64,000 nt of DNA from Chelydra serpentina (GCA_037349315.1 JBAIAC010000008.1:38786001-38850000); one strand, 5' to 3'; shown: positions 12,850-24,721, counted from the first letter of the stretch. The notes: generated by a model from the sequence alone, not told the origin. Numbers and translations: made by a program.

Positions 12850-14150
12850 CTATTTCTTGGTCAGCCAATCACTCAGACAAACAAGTTTGTTTACATTTGC
12901 AGGAGATAATGCTGCCCGCATCTTGCTCACAATGTCACCTGAAAGTGAGAACTGGTGTTCGCATGGCACTGTTGTAGCCAGTGTCACAAGATATTTACAT
13001 GCCAGATGCACTAAAGATTCATATGTCCCTTCATGCTTCAACCACCATTCCAGAGGACCAGTGGTGCTGGAATATTTTTAGCAGTGGGCAAGGGGTGCTG
13101 AAAGTCAGCCTCCTTACCCCGTCCTCGTTCCCCACCCAGAGCTGAGGTTGGGAGCAGGGCTGTGTCTCTGGGAGGCGGTGACCCAGACAGGGGTAGGGGG
13201 GCCGAGGCTGTGGCCACAGCTGGGGGCAGGCGTGGGACCAGGAGCAGAGCCCTGGGCAGAGGCCAGCAGCCGGCGCCCCATGTGCAGGGCCAGGAGCAGA
13301 GCCCTGGCCGTGGGGCCCTGGGAGCACAGGCCTTGGAATGGGGGGGGGGGGGCTGGGCACAGACCCCAGGCACAGGGCCAGCGGCCGGAGAGTGGGGCTG
13401 GTGGCCGGGACCCGAGCTCCAGGTGCAGAATTGGGGAGAGGCGTGGGGGACATGGGCCAGCGGCTGAGGAGCGGGGCCGGTGGCTGGGACCCGAGCCCTG
13501 TGTGTGGAGGACCAGAGAGTAGAATCCCAGGTGGAGGACCAGGAGCAGGGTCCCGGTTGCGGGGCCAACAGCTGGGGAGCGGGGCGCGGGGCCAGCCCCG
13601 GGAGTGGAGTGGAGCCCCTGGCCAGCCCCAAGACGGGGAGTGGAACTCTGGACATGGGGTCAGCGGCCCCGCATAAAACCTGGGGGTGCTGCAGCATGTC
13701 CCGCACTCCTACTTCCCACACGTATGCAGAGGACATGCGTCCATGCTTATGACAGGTTCTGCTCGATAACAATCCAAAGCAGTGCAGACCGACACATGTT
13801 CATTTTTCATCATCTGAGTCAGATGCCACCAGCAGAAAGTTGATTTTCTTTTTTGGTGGTTTGGGATCTGTAGTTTCCGCAACAGAGTTTTACTCTTTTA
13901 AGACTTCTGAAAGCATGCTCCACCCCTCATCCCTCTCAGATTTTGGAAGGCACTTTAGATTCTTAAACCTTGGGTCGAGTGCAGTAGTATCTCACGTTGG
14001 TACCTTCTTTGAGTTTTGTCAAATCTGCAGAGAAAGTATTCTGAAAATGAACATGTGCTGAGTCGTCATCTGAGACTACTATAACATGAAATATATGGCA
14101 GAATGCGGATAAAATAGAGCTGGAGACATACACAAATTCAGTCACAAATG
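12850..14150 (-). pseudogene. hAT transposase C-terminal remnant, left arm
   Basis: On the minus strand the last 63 codons (13041-12850) are open and encode a hAT C-terminal dimerisation region, with the motif core LATTVPCEHQFSLSGDIVS and the end VNKLVCLSDWL before the stop. This region mediates transposase dimerisation and carries the conserved ERxFS-like stretch, here EHQFS. Upstream coding continues across the nested insertion (13059-13726) and resumes from 13735 with the VISMDACPLEWW segment. Farther upstream, to about 14150, only pieces in shifted frames with stops remain. The fragment is 5' truncated and cannot encode a working transposase. The right arm holds a second copy in opposite orientation. 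Confidence 0.7.
13059..13726 (+). mobile_element. GC-rich hAT-like non-autonomous element, nested
   Basis: It runs from CAGTGGTGCTGGAA to CACACGTATG and is flanked by a perfect 8-bp TSD CAGAGGAC (13051-13058 and 13727-13734). Its ends resemble those of the 135-bp element at 23091-23225. The interior is very GC-rich with repeated GGGGCCGGTGGC and CAGGAGCAGAGCCC-like words. Long reading frames on both strands through it (up to about 240 codons) come from base composition and lack recognisable domains. It interrupts the left-arm hAT transposase remnant, so it is younger than that copy. Confidence 0.8.
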
Positions 14151-14205
14151 TGTGAGTTCAGTCACAAATTTAATTAATGCATTAGCACATTTAATTAACT
14201 ACAAA

Positions 14206-14312
14206 GCCTTGGCTGGGATGATTTAGTTGGTGTTGGTCCTGCTTTGAGCAGGGGATTGGACTAGATGACCTCCTGAGGTCTCTTCCAACCCTAATATTCT
14301 ATGATTCTATGA
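14206..14312 (+). mobile_element. CR1 LINE, 5'-truncated 3' end
   Basis: TGGCTGGGATGATTTAGTTG, GATTGGACTAGATGACCTCC and TCTTCCAACCCTAATATTCT, followed by the ATTCTATGATTCTATGATT tail repeat, are the hallmark 3' end of CR1 retrotransposons of reptiles and birds. About 107 bp; lies between the two hAT arms. Confidence 0.9.
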
Positions 14313-14329
14313 TTATTTTTTTAACGAGT

Positions 14330-14557
14330 GTCATCAGCATTGAAGCATGTCCTGTGGAATGGTGGCCGAAGTATGAAGGGGCATACAAATTTTTGGCATA
14401 TCTGGCACGTAAATACCTTGCAATGCTGGCTACAAAAGTCCCATGCAACCGCCTGTTCTCACTTTCTGATGACACTGTAAATAAGAAGTGGGCAGCAGTA
14501 TCTCCCGTAAATGTAAACAAACTTGTTTGTCTTAGTGATTGGCTGAATGAGAAGTAG
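14330..14557 (+). pseudogene. hAT transposase C-terminal remnant, right arm
   Basis: This 75-codon open stretch carries the same C-terminal dimerisation region as the left arm, beginning at the VISIEACPVEWW segment and continuing through ARKYLAMLATKVPCNRLFSL to VNKLVCLSDWL and a TAG stop. It begins abruptly about 18 bp after the CR1 tail, so everything encoding the catalytic core is absent. The following sequence to 14951 is the hAT 3' non-coding region, matching the left arm in reverse complement. It is a remnant, not a gene. Confidence 0.75.
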
Positions 14558-14959
14558 AACTGAGTGGACTTGTAGGCTCTAAAGGTTTGCATTGTTTTGT
14601 TTTTGAATGCAGTTATGTAACAATAAAAATCTACTTTTGTAAGTTGCACTTTCACGATAAAGGAATTGCACTACAGTACTTGTATGAGGTGAATTGAAAA
14701 TTACTGTTTCTTTTTTTAATTATTTTTACAGTGCAAATATTTATAGTAAAAATAATATAAAGTGAGCACTGTACATTTAGTATTTTGTGTTGTAACTGAA
14801 ATCAGTATATTTGAAACTGTAGAAAAACATCCAAAATATTTAATAAATTTCAGTTGGTATTCTATTAACAGTGCGATTAAAACTGCGATTGATTGTGATT
14901 AATTTATTTGAGTTAATCGCAGTTAACTCACATGATTAATCGACAGCCCTAGTATAAAT

Positions 14960-17148
14960 CAATTGTTAGGATAGTTATAGATTTACTTTCACTGGAATAA
15001 CTCAAAAATGGTTTGGAAGCTTCATATTTGATATTGTGACCTTAAGAAGCACTCAGTGCCGATTGGCAAACAGTTCATTGTTCTATAACAGCAAGTCCTA
15101 TCAGGCCTGACAAACTCATTACATTCAACACAAGCTTTACCAGTATTTATCCAAAAGGCTCCTGTGATATCTCTAATAAAAGCTTGTGTCATACTGATCC
15201 TCATAATTGTTGCAAGAAGGATCGCTGGATGGATATTTAAGAAGTTGTGTATGCGTACGTTTGTGCATGTTTCTGAATGTATCCCAGGGAAGGTTGACAA
15301 GCAGGTTTTGCCAGACAAAGGGATGTATATTCACCTGTCTGCCTTGGTTCATATGTAAAATATGTATTATAAGGCAACACAATGGAAGTACATTTCCATA
15401 GAATGCCAATATGAGGATGCAATGGCAGCATGGAACCAGCACGCTATGGAATAAACCTCAGGGATCATCTTGACTCTGATGACAAAACGGTGAATTTTGG
15501 GGCTATAAGAAGGTAAAAGGACACATCTTTATCCTTCACCAAGGAACCAAAAAAGGACAGCACTTTTTGCATTTATGATTTGTTAATTTTTGTTTGGTGA
15601 TCAATATGCTATCATGTTTTCCACGTAAATCCATTTTTTATACCTAATGACGGCAACATAGAACCTTATGACATTTACTCTTATTACATTTCATCATTTC
15701 TGGTCTATTAAACTTGAAAATCTTCATTTTCTATACATTAAAGATGTAGGAATATCTATTAATGGCATCTCAGGAATATTTTGGACAAAACGATCCCTCT
15801 ACTTTATACAGATGTTTCCAAAGTAGTGTTCATCTGGAATGACATTGTTAATTTAAATTTACAAAAATATTGGGTTTAAAACTAAGCAAAAATTAGAGTT
15901 TCTTTTGCAACTGAGAAACTGCTTCTGTATGCTTCTTTGAAACTGCAAAAACAAAACAAAACAAACAACCCTAGCTTTTTTCACCCACGAGCATGTATAG
16001 ACATCTATGGTACGTCAAGGGTTAAAACTGTCTACAAAAGGAATATAAAATCCTAATCTAATATTATTTGTCAGCATTGAGCACTGCAGGTAATTTTCTT
16101 CAGATGTGAATGGCGGGCAGGGGGAATCTGCCTTTCTTGTCAAGAAAGTCAGTTGCGCCACTTATAAAATCTATGCTAAAGAAGACAGCCGTATGGACAC
16201 TAAAAGAGAAAATCTTTGCAGCAAACAATTCATGCTGTTTAATGTCTAAGAAGGAATGCAGCATATTCACCGACTTAGATCTAAAATTTTATGCGGGACA
16301 TTCAGTATGAATGAAAATCAGTGCTAATGTTTGAGAAAAGTAGAGAGAACATTTAATGATAGAAATCTACCAGTGTTGTGATGCTCTCTTATCTCAATTA
16401 AAAAGCCGAGAGTCTGAAAGACTGAATTTTCTGCTTGCTTACATTAGAACAGCAAACTCTATACCCACGTTGACAAGGGAGCAAAAAGTATTTGTTAGCC
16501 CAAGCCTGTCCACAAGCCTAATTGAGCTCTATGAACCATTTTCTGCTTAACATCTTGGGACTCTTGCCAGGAAACTTACTCTAACTGTTCAGTGCTCAGA
16601 CTGCACTCCAAAATATTTTTCTTTGAAAATCATGTAAGGCACAATACAAGCCAACAACACGTAAATATACATGAGAGCAGTCTCCTGCTTCATCTTACCA
16701 CCACCACAGAATTTTTTCCATTATAAAGCGTGAATTTAGGATTAAAAAAAAAAGGCCCTCTAAGCAAAAAATTGGAATGGAAGATCTTAACCTAGGAGTT
16801 TTATTTAAAAGTATGTTTACAAAAATTACAGAGATGGTAGTATGACTCCTTTGCTGAGTGGTAGTAGATTTGGGGCCTGTTTGCCATTTGCGGAAAAAAT
16901 GGATGATTCTGAGTCCAGGGTATTTTCTGAGTGTAGTTTGTTTGTTTATAACAGGTGTATGGTTCTGTTTCCTTAAACAGAGGTGGTCACAAAGCATACA
17001 CATGGATAAAAACCCCAGACAAGGCCTAGCCACCAAGAAGCAGCTCTCTTGTTTCTCTGTCGCTCTCAAGACTTTCCTGGAATCTTACTGCTTAAACATA
17101 CAGTTCCCTTATCCTGCCTCAGTCCTTGGGGTTTACATCTTTAATCTA
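14960..17148. other. Unannotated sequence
   Basis: No supported feature. Frames near 15022-15442 and 16110-16550 lack domains and overlap one another on both strands, as expected by chance. Confidence 0.5.
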
Positions 17149-17462
17149 GCAGAGAAAGGCATAACAAGAATCAATGGATGGAAGCTGAAGCCAGACAAAT
17201 GCAGATTAGAAATAAGGCACACATACTTAACAGTCAAGAAGATTAACGACTGGTACATACCACCAAGGGAAGTGGCGGTTTCTCCATCTCTTGATATCTT
17301 CAGATCAAGACTGGATGCTTTTCTCGAAGATATGCTTTAGTCAAACACAAGTCATCAGACTCAGTAAAGGAGTAACTGGGTGAAATTGAATGATCTGTGA
17401 TATACAGGAAATCAGAAGAAATGATCTAATAGTCCCTTCTGGCCTTAAAAATCTATGAATCT
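17149..17462 (+). mobile_element. CR1 LINE, 3' end with last codons of ORF2
   Basis: AGCTGAAGCCAGACAAATGC, AGAAATAAGGCACACATACT, CCAAGGGAAGTGGCGG and AGATCAAGACTGGATGCTTT follow the order of the end of CR1 ORF2 and its 3' UTR, ending in GTCCCTTCTGGCCTTAAAAA and TCTATGAATC. Plus orientation, 5' truncated. The 160-codon frame that ends at 17340 is partly CR1 and partly unrelated upstream DNA. Confidence 0.9.
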
Positions 17463-17833
17463 GCAAACCTTCTAGGATCAAGGCTCCTCACGTAGGATCA
17501 CAAGGTCTTCAAAGAACACAAAGAAACCTAAAAAAACCTCAACTGTCCATTTGACAAAGGAGAGCGCTTAACCAGCACAATCAACTATCTGGGAGTAGTA
17601 TTGCATTGGTCCCTCTAATTCTTTCAACTCATATCATGACGACATTAGCAGCTTTAGCCATGATGGTAGATTTAAAATTATTAAATGTGCTCAAGAACCC
17701 AGAATAGATTCCTTTCCATGAAGTGGACTTAGTGTCCGTAAAAGCCAAATTTCAGGAGTGAATGGCCTGATCTATTAATGGGACTATGAATGTGTATAAG
17801 GAGCATGGGATTGGAATGGGATGCAAAAGACCT

Positions 17834-17990
17834 GGATTTAATACCTCGTTCTGCCACAGACTTGCACAGTGACATTAGGCAAGTCACTTAATAACTCTGT
17901 GCTTCTGCTCTCTGCATGTAAAAAGGGGACAATAGCATTTCTCTGTGATTTTGTGAGGATAAATTCATTAATGTTTGTGATGTGCTCGGG
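17834..17990 (+). repeat. MIR SINE, plus orientation
   Basis: TTCTGCCACAGACTTGCACA, TAGGCAAGTCACTTAATAAC, CTCTGTGCTTCTGC, AAAAAGGGGACAATAGC and TTTGTGAGGATAAATTCATT fall in MIR order. Confidence 0.8.
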
Positions 17991-18186
17991 TACTGAGTGA
18001 CGAACTCCATAGAAAAAGCCTATAAACAATGTTAGTTGTGTGTGGTTGAAGGATCAGGGCCAGGTTTAGTGAGAGCCCAGTATGTATTCTCAAACACCAG
18101 AACCCTCCACTTCGTTCAGTCAGAGTTTTGGCTACACATGGAATGTAGAATCCAACACTAAGTGGAATTAAGCCCTTCATTTCTCC

Positions 18187-18482
18187 CATGGGCGGAGCAT
18201 GTACTACCTGTTTGGAAAGGCTAGCCTCGCTGCCCCGCCTCTTCTGCTCAAAGCCCCGTCCCCAATCCACCCCCCAAGCCTGCCTGCCAGTGCCCAGAGC
18301 AGCCCCAAGCCTTGGGGCTGGCCTGCCAGCACCTGGAGCAGCCCCGAGCCCTGGCGACCCAGGGCCGAGCCTAACCCCAAGCTGTCCAGAGGAGCTCTGA
18401 GTCCCGCCATGGCCAGGCCCCAGGACTGCAGCAATGAGCATTAGTCCCCCTCCCCCCCAGCCTCGGCTACATGCCGCCCATG
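18187..18482 (+). mobile_element. GC-rich palindromic-ended hAT-like element
   Basis: Termini are CATGGGCGGAGCATG and, inverted at the other end, CATGGGCGGCATG. The flanking 8 bp (ATTTCTCC and GGTTCCCC) match at only 5 of 8 positions, so a TSD is uncertain. The interior is GC-rich with tandem GGAGCAGCCCCGAGCC-like words. Reading frames on both strands are compositional. Confidence 0.55.
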
Positions 18483-21400
18483 GGTTCCCCCGAATCATCA
18501 TCATTATTCACCGTAGGCCCAACTCTGCCAGCCCTGTTTATGAGAGTCCTCCACACAAATCCAAGTCAACCTACTGAAGTGAATAGTCTCTGTGATCAGG
18601 CAATATTTATTCACCACAAATGTCTCTTTCTGCTCTGTATTTTCTAACAATTACAGGAATATCTATGGATGCAGTAATTTACCTATGGATTGCTACAGCT
18701 TCCTGTTTGCTTGGCCCTCAAAAAAATGTTACGGAAGACAGACACACATAAGCAACAGGAAACTCACCAATTTTCTACTCATACATGGTCCTGGGGTTGG
18801 AATGTTCACTAAGTTATGCGAGTTGACCTCAGACTATGAATCTCTGGCATGCACACAGATCAAGACAGAGGACAGGGCTCTTTGTGGGAAAGCCATAGCC
18901 TGACTACTTGAGGCAGCACATGAATCTTCCCTCAGAGCAGATGTATGGGGATGCATATAGTTAGGCTTGGCAGAATTCAATTTTTTAAATAATTTCAGTT
19001 GTTACTATGTATAATTTTTGTACTTTTTTATTGTATCTATTTAAATTTTACGGTTGTGGGAAATTATGGGGGCTGTCAGACAACTGGGGGGGAGGGTCCA
19101 GACAAATATCTAATAAGTAGATTTTGAGATTCAAAAAGTTAAAGCTTTCTAACTGAAAACACAAAATTGTCAACATCACATCAAAATATATAAAGCAAAT
19201 ATCCTTAAATTAAACTCTCACGTGTTCTCAAGAAGCATTTTTCTTCCTTTGCCCATCTGTAAATTTTGACGGTCAATAGAAATGCATTTTCATTGGTTTA
19301 TGGGTGTACGGTGGAATCCATATTTACCAGTAAAAAATCTAATCCTTCCAAGCCTACTTGTAGGACAAGAGACAACCACTGTATGGTCATATGAGTCAAT
19401 ACCGTCTTACTCACACACCTGGGAGGGTCTCCAGAGAGGTGATACTATGGAGAATGGCATCCCATTCCTACAAACCAGCCCTTCCCCATCTGCTGTCCTT
19501 CATTACACTGTCCTTATTCTTCCACAAACTTTACCCTGTGGGGGAGTAAGCAATGAAGACATTCCTCCCTACTTCTGCATTTACATCCCATTTTTCCTTG
19601 CTCCCCATAGCAGAAGGCAGCATGTGATCATATTTTTTTTAAATGTTTTTTTCTGCTCCTTTAAACTTTGATATGTAGGAATGTATACACTGTTAAATTA
19701 AATAAGAAAAACATAGTTAAGCCCTTCAGTTTATTTTATTCTGTGTGACGTATTTACTTTTGCAGTCAAGATAAGTAAAAATGACTAGCACAGGAAAGTA
19801 TAAAACAGCCCAGTATGTTCTCGGAAATACAGAGTAAGCTGCATGTAAATCAGGTGGCACTTCCAAAAAGTCTGTCTCTTTTGTATGTAAGTAATGCTAC
19901 ACTTCTTAGAAGCCTGCCTCTTCCCACTAGATTAGGTTGTGCATGATGTGAAAAGAGTATACATACAATTTATGCTGGGAAAAGCTGCTTTGGAGAAGAG
20001 AGGTCTGACGAGTCAAACCAGATGGTGCTGTATTGACATGACACACGAGAATGAATATCCTGGCTGATACGTCCCCTTAGGTTAAGGCTGCATTCCTCAC
20101 CGTGGATGAAAAGAAATGGCACCTACAGGTATGGAAACCATCCCAAATCATACAAGGGGAGCACAAAGAAAGATGTATGAAGGAAAATCCACTGTAATGG
20201 TTTAGTGGACCCTTACTGCGATCATGCCCTCCAAACAAGATGCAGTAGCCAGTGTGTATCCATGAATGAATGGTGTTACTCACCCTGTAATAGGCTCACA
20301 TAAGGACACAGAAACACTGGTCAAAGTTACACAAAATCCACTGCAAAGGACATCAGCATCCAAACAGGGCATCCATAGTTACCAGAACTATAACTGACAA
20401 ACAGAACTGAGCAAATACTTTACCTCACAACAAGGCATGCAGAGTGTGTGTTGCACACACGCCTTGGAATTGTAAACACAAAGTAAACAGTAAATAGAAT
20501 TTTTTAAATCTCATTTCTGTTCTGTGGTTAGTTTTGCATTTCTCTCAGCATGAAAAATATAAACAGACTAACCACTTTCAGTTTCATTTCTAGTCAGTTT
20601 CAAGCCCATTTCACTGAGTGGTTCTTAGGCACCAGCACAATTCTGCAATGTTTGAGTTGTAGGCACTGCAAGGGAATGTTCACTTTCCTTTTCTTTTTGT
20701 TTTTATAAATAGACAATGTGGCTGAAGGCAGGGGAAGTTGCCCTGGAAGTTGTTTTTTCCTTCTCACCTCTGTAATAGGGGTCAGAACCCCAAAGGCTGT
20801 ACTACAGCTACCTTTGTTCTAGCTAGATACAGTGGCTATGCTGTAGCTGATACTTTAAGCAGAATGAGCAGGATATTTTGGTCTGCTGTGCTCACCAAAG
20901 CTCCCAATCTTCACCTTTCCTATGGCCTACTTCCCATCTCACAAATGCTACATTTGCTAAGTGGCCCCACCTTGGTGGGTCAGTTCCCCCCAAAGCAACT
21001 GAAGACCTTAAGAGGAAGGGGCAAAGGCCACTGAGCCTCACTCTGATGGTATAAGAATTAAAATTGAAGATGTACGCTAAGGCTTATCAGAAAGAGGTTG
21101 GCTGGTGCAGTATGTTCATATCGATTTTGCTGCTATCCAAACATCCTCCCCAAAGGTTTACAGAATACATCATACCTCAGACCCAGGCCTCGACTGAATA
21201 GTTTGGGGGTTCGGGATCAATGTTTTGAACACTTAAGTTTGACACACAAAAGCCTATATCACATCTTCAAGCTTTTTCTCCACTTCCATGAGGGTGAGAA
21301 ACTTACTTTTTTGTATAAAGGAAATCTGAGATTCTCAAGTAATGCTATGACTCCAGGAGCTGGGATTGGAGGAAAAATGACCATAAATAGTGGAAGACTC

Positions 21401-21879
21401 ACAATAAAAAAAAAAAATCACAAGAGTTGGCAATAGTGTAATCCTTAGCGATACACTGGTTCCTGGTGGGATATTATATATTTCCACAGAAAACCCAGGG
21501 AAAAAGAAAAATTAATATAAAAAATACCCCTCTACACACAGATATGACACATGGGTTCTTGTGGGATGGATTCATGGTCATGTTAAGTGGCAGCAGCCTT
21601 GCAATCACAAGGAGTCTTAGAACACGAAGAATTCTGGTCTCTACCCCACAGTTCCTTTGACATCTGTGTGGACTATCCTTGGCCCCCTTCCTCTCTATGT
21701 TACCATTGCCAGCTCTGGCTGTGCTACTACTCCTTACCCCTCCGCAGCTGCATATTACCTTAATCACAGCAACAAATTCTGCAGCATTTAGTGTAACTAT
21801 TGAAGGTAGTTGACCTGCACATGTAAGAGTTACTCAATGCAAGGGTTGCTGAATCAGTTCTGTAGCATGCTTTGATGCG
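18483..21879. other. Unannotated 3.4-kb stretch
   Basis: No gene or bounded repeat is supported. The longest frame (about 19282-19671) has no recognisable domain. Confidence 0.45.
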
Positions 21880-21998
21880 CAGAACTTTTAGTGCGCTATA
21901 GCAGGGCCAACACAGGCAGTAAGTACATGGCAAGCTAGTGCACAGTAAATTCACATCCTGGCTTGTCACAAGCTAACTCCCCATGTAGACAAGCCCCA
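21880..21998. repeat. DNA-transposon MITE fragment
   Basis: The segment ends CTAACTCCCCATGTAGACAAGCCCC, whose last 15 bases read inverted as a GGGGCTTGTCTACAT terminus similar to the GTCTACA core of the Harbinger MITE ends in this window. The partner terminus was not found, so the copy appears truncated. Confidence 0.4.
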
Positions 21999-22007
21999 TA
22001 TCACAGC

Positions 22008-22192
22008 ATTTGAGTGCCTCACAATCTTTAATGTATTTATCCTCACAACACCCCTGTGAGGTAGGGAAGTACTATTATGTCCATTTTACAAAGGGAGTGG
22101 GAGACCCAAAGAGGCTAAATGACTTGCCAAAGTTCACACAGGAAATCTGTGACAGAGCAGGGACTTGAACCCAGGTCTCCCAAGCATCCAAA
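22008..22192 (-). repeat. MIR SINE, minus orientation
   Basis: CACCCCTGTGAGGTAGGGAA, TCCATTTTACAAAGGGAGTG, AAATGACTTGCCAAAGTTCA and AGGGACTTGAACCCAGGTCT match the reverse complement of MIR with correct order and spacing. The GACTTGAACCC word is the complement of the tRNA-derived B box. Among the best preserved MIRs here. Confidence 0.85.
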
Positions 22193-23082
22193 ATGCTGGA
22201 GCATGTCCCAGCACTGCATCTTAAACTGGTCTTCTCTTTACAACACCATAACCATTTCTTCAACAGCCAATTATCTTGTCCCAGAGGATTTTTTTTCCAA
22301 GTAAGGAAAAATCAACAGAAACTAAAGCTAAAACACAAAGATCCTCTTTACACACAAAATATTCTTAATCATAAAGAGGGGAGGTTAAAAAAATAAATTG
22401 CATTATAGCAGGAAAACAGTCCAAATAGAATATTAAAGATTTTCTATAAGACATTGATGGATCTTTAAAACCATACTTTCTGGCTAACATACAATAATCA
22501 AATATTTATTTCAGTATATTCTACAGTATACAACCTTCACTCACAGAATTTGGGTTTATACAGTGAAGGTCCCAAGCTTTCCCATAGTTTTGGGGCGGGT
22601 TTCGATCTCTGGGTCCAAAGGTCCATCTGTAGTTTTACAAATTCTCTCCCCTATGGTTACAGCATCACTGCTTATCAAAATGTAGCTCCGAAGCATTTGT
22701 TACATATATTTTTAATGACATGGTACTTAACAGGTTATATTTAGCAGGAAATTGAAGGAGTCTTATTCGATTTAACAAAGTAAAGTACTTTCATGGTTAT
22801 GTGGCTCACTTTAATATTCCCTTAACATCTTGTTCTCTCTTTCTTGAGAAAGATGTTAACATTAAGCCAGGAAGTATGAAGATGCCCATCTTAGGTTTTA
22901 TTAGGATTAGCCTTTTTTCTCTCCTTTCAAGTTATATATAACTTCTCCCACAGTGATATTGTCAGGAGAGCATACAGTTCAGAAGGTTAAAGCAATGACC
23001 AACTAATTAGGACACACCGAGAAAGTCTAAATATAGGACCCAATCCTGTATTCCTTGCATACACAACTCCCACCAAGCTTCC
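22193..23082. other. Unannotated sequence
   Basis: Nothing supported. AT-rich. Confidence 0.5.
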
Positions 23083-23090
23083 ATAGGAGT

Positions 23091-23225
23091 CAGTGGTGCT
23101 GGAACAATTTGTATAGTGGGTGTGCTGAGAGCTATTGAACCAAACTGTAAACCCTGTATATAATGGAAACCACTTCAAGCCAGGGAGTGCGGCAACATCC
23201 CTGCACCTATAGTCCAGCACCTATG
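23091..23225 (+). mobile_element. 135-bp hAT-like MITE
   Basis: Runs from CAGTGGTGCTGGAAC to CCAGCACCTATG (ends approximately inverted: CAGTGGTGCTGG against CATAGGTGCTGG), flanked by a perfect 8-bp TSD ATAGGAGT (23083-23090 and 23226-23233). Same family ends as 13059-13726. Confidence 0.85.
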
Positions 23226-23643
23226 ATAGGAGTTGCATTTGTAGAGAATTCAGGACTAGGCCAATAGTTAAACAAGAATTCGCGTGACAGGAAGAAGAAG
23301 CACAAGGAAATGGTATGGTCAGACACCAAAAGAAATTGGAAAACAAACTAAAAAGTGTTCTTTCGTTTTGAAGCAGACCCATAAATTGCAAGGTTTTCTA
23401 CTACCTTTCACAAGACTCATTTTTAGGAGTATGAACCAAATGTTTCAGAGGGAATGAACAGAATAGGGCAATTATCGAGTGATCCATCCCCTTATCCAGT
23501 CCCAGCATCTGGCAGTCAGAGGTTTAAGATCACCCAGAGCATGCTGTACCTTCAGTAGAAGGATATTATGTTGGTTCCTAGCAGCCTATTTGGTGCAGTG
23601 GCAGTTTGCTGTAGGCCAATTAGACAATAAAACATCACAGATA

Positions 23644-24054
23644 CAGTAGAACCTCAGAGTAACGAACACCTCAGGAATGGAGATTGTTTGCAACTCTGAA
23701 ATGTTCATAATTCTGAACAAAACATTATGGTTGTTCCTTCAAAAGTTTACAACTGAACATTGACTTAATACAGCTTGGAAACTTTACTATGCCGAAAAAA
23801 AAATGCTGCTTTTAACCATGTTAATTTCAATGAAACAAGCACAGAAACAGTTTCCTTACCTTGTCAAATCTTTTTTTTTTACAACGTTTCCTTTATTTTT
23901 TAGTAGCTTACATTTAACACAGTACTGAATTTGCTTTTTTGGGGGTGGGGGTGGTCTCTGCCACTGCCTGATTGTGTACTTCCAATTCTAAATGAGGTGT
24001 GTGGTTGACCGGTCAGTTTGTAACTCTGGTGTTCATAACTCAGAGGTTCTACTG
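23644..24054 (+). mobile_element. pogo/Tigger-like MITE, 411 bp
   Basis: Long terminal inverted repeats CAGTAGAACCTCAGAGTAAC and, inverted at the right end, CAGTAGAACCTCTGAGTTAT. The left flank is TA, the TSD of the Tc1/mariner/pogo group; the right flank reads GA, so the duplication is imperfect. The interior is AT-rich, without an open transposase frame. Confidence 0.7.
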
Positions 24055-24129
24055 GATTATGATTATTACAAGCACTTCACTCTTATTTAGTGCTAATTAT
24101 ATGATTGATCAGATCAGTGCCTAGCAAAT

Positions 24130-24575
24130 GGCACTATTATTAAAAAGTTATTACTACATAGAATTGATTAATATGGGTTTATTATTTTCCTTTAGTAGGA
24201 CTGCATGCTTGAGTTATCTCCAACCCCAGAAGTCAAGGCAATCTCAAAGGAAGAGAGTAAACCCTGTCAATTTGTCTCCTCTTCCCACTCCCATCCCCTT
24301 TTTCCTGGCTGTCCCTTCTTTATGGAATATCTGTCCCATCCCATTTCACCAAGCCATCATCCTCTCCATGTTTGAATCCTTCCAAAGGCTCACTTCTTCC
24401 ACATTGCAGAAGTTCATAATAATTAAAAATCACGTTATTCTTTCATCTGAGATTTCCACTGTGTCACATCTTAACTTTGCAATTGTAGACTCCTTGTGTA
24501 GGCTCTGTCCTCATTTTATATATTGTACAGCACTGAGCACAAGATCTTGCTCTCAAATATTAATTAAATAACAAG
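24130..24575 (+). repeat. Possible ancient LINE 3' region
   Basis: The block CTTTATGGAATATCTGTCCC, CTTCCAAAGGCTCACTTC and TATTGTACAGCACTGAGCAC resembles the 3' end of old L3/CR1-type LINEs or CORE-SINE tails. A 147-codon frame crosses it without a recognisable domain. Tentative. Confidence 0.3.
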
Positions 24576-24721
24576 AGAGTAGATAATTCAACTGTCTCCT
24601 TTTAAGGTTTTTCACTCAGACATAAGAACACAGGAACTGAGAAACCTGGCCAGACTATTAGTTGACCTAGTCTGTTATCCTATCTCAGGCAGTGACATGA
24701 CATTTCTCAGGGTATTTTCAC

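Larger units (their letters stand above)
12499..14951. mobile_element. Composite hAT element with two inverted 3' ends
   Basis: Outer ends are TAGGGCTGTCAA (12499) and, on the minus strand from 14951, TAGGGCTGTCGA. Both are preceded by an identical 8-bp duplication GTATAAAT (12491-12498 and 14952-14959), the TSD length of hAT transposons. Inside, both arms carry the same thing, the transposase C-terminus followed by the 3' non-coding region, pointing outwards. The arms are homologous for roughly 550-600 bp as an imperfect inverted repeat. Between them lie a nested hAT-like element (13059-13726) and a CR1 fragment (14206-14312). A normal hAT has distinct 5' and 3' ends, so this is either an aberrant transposition product or a fold-back derivative. 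Confidence 0.75.

Noticed and set aside
13038..13772. Long minus-strand frame (about 244 codons, proline/alanine-rich) and overlapping plus-strand frames
   Set aside because: Entirely a product of the GC-rich nested hAT-like element and its flanks: open on both strands, low complexity, no domain, with the element boundaries and TSD cutting through it.
16858..17340. 160-codon plus-strand frame as a gene
   Set aside because: Its C-terminal third is the end of CR1 ORF2; the remainder is unrelated DNA that happens to be open.
17968..18504. 178-codon minus-strand frame and plus-strand shadows
   Set aside because: Glycine/proline-rich translation of the palindromic-ended GC-rich element at 18187-18482 plus flank; no domain.
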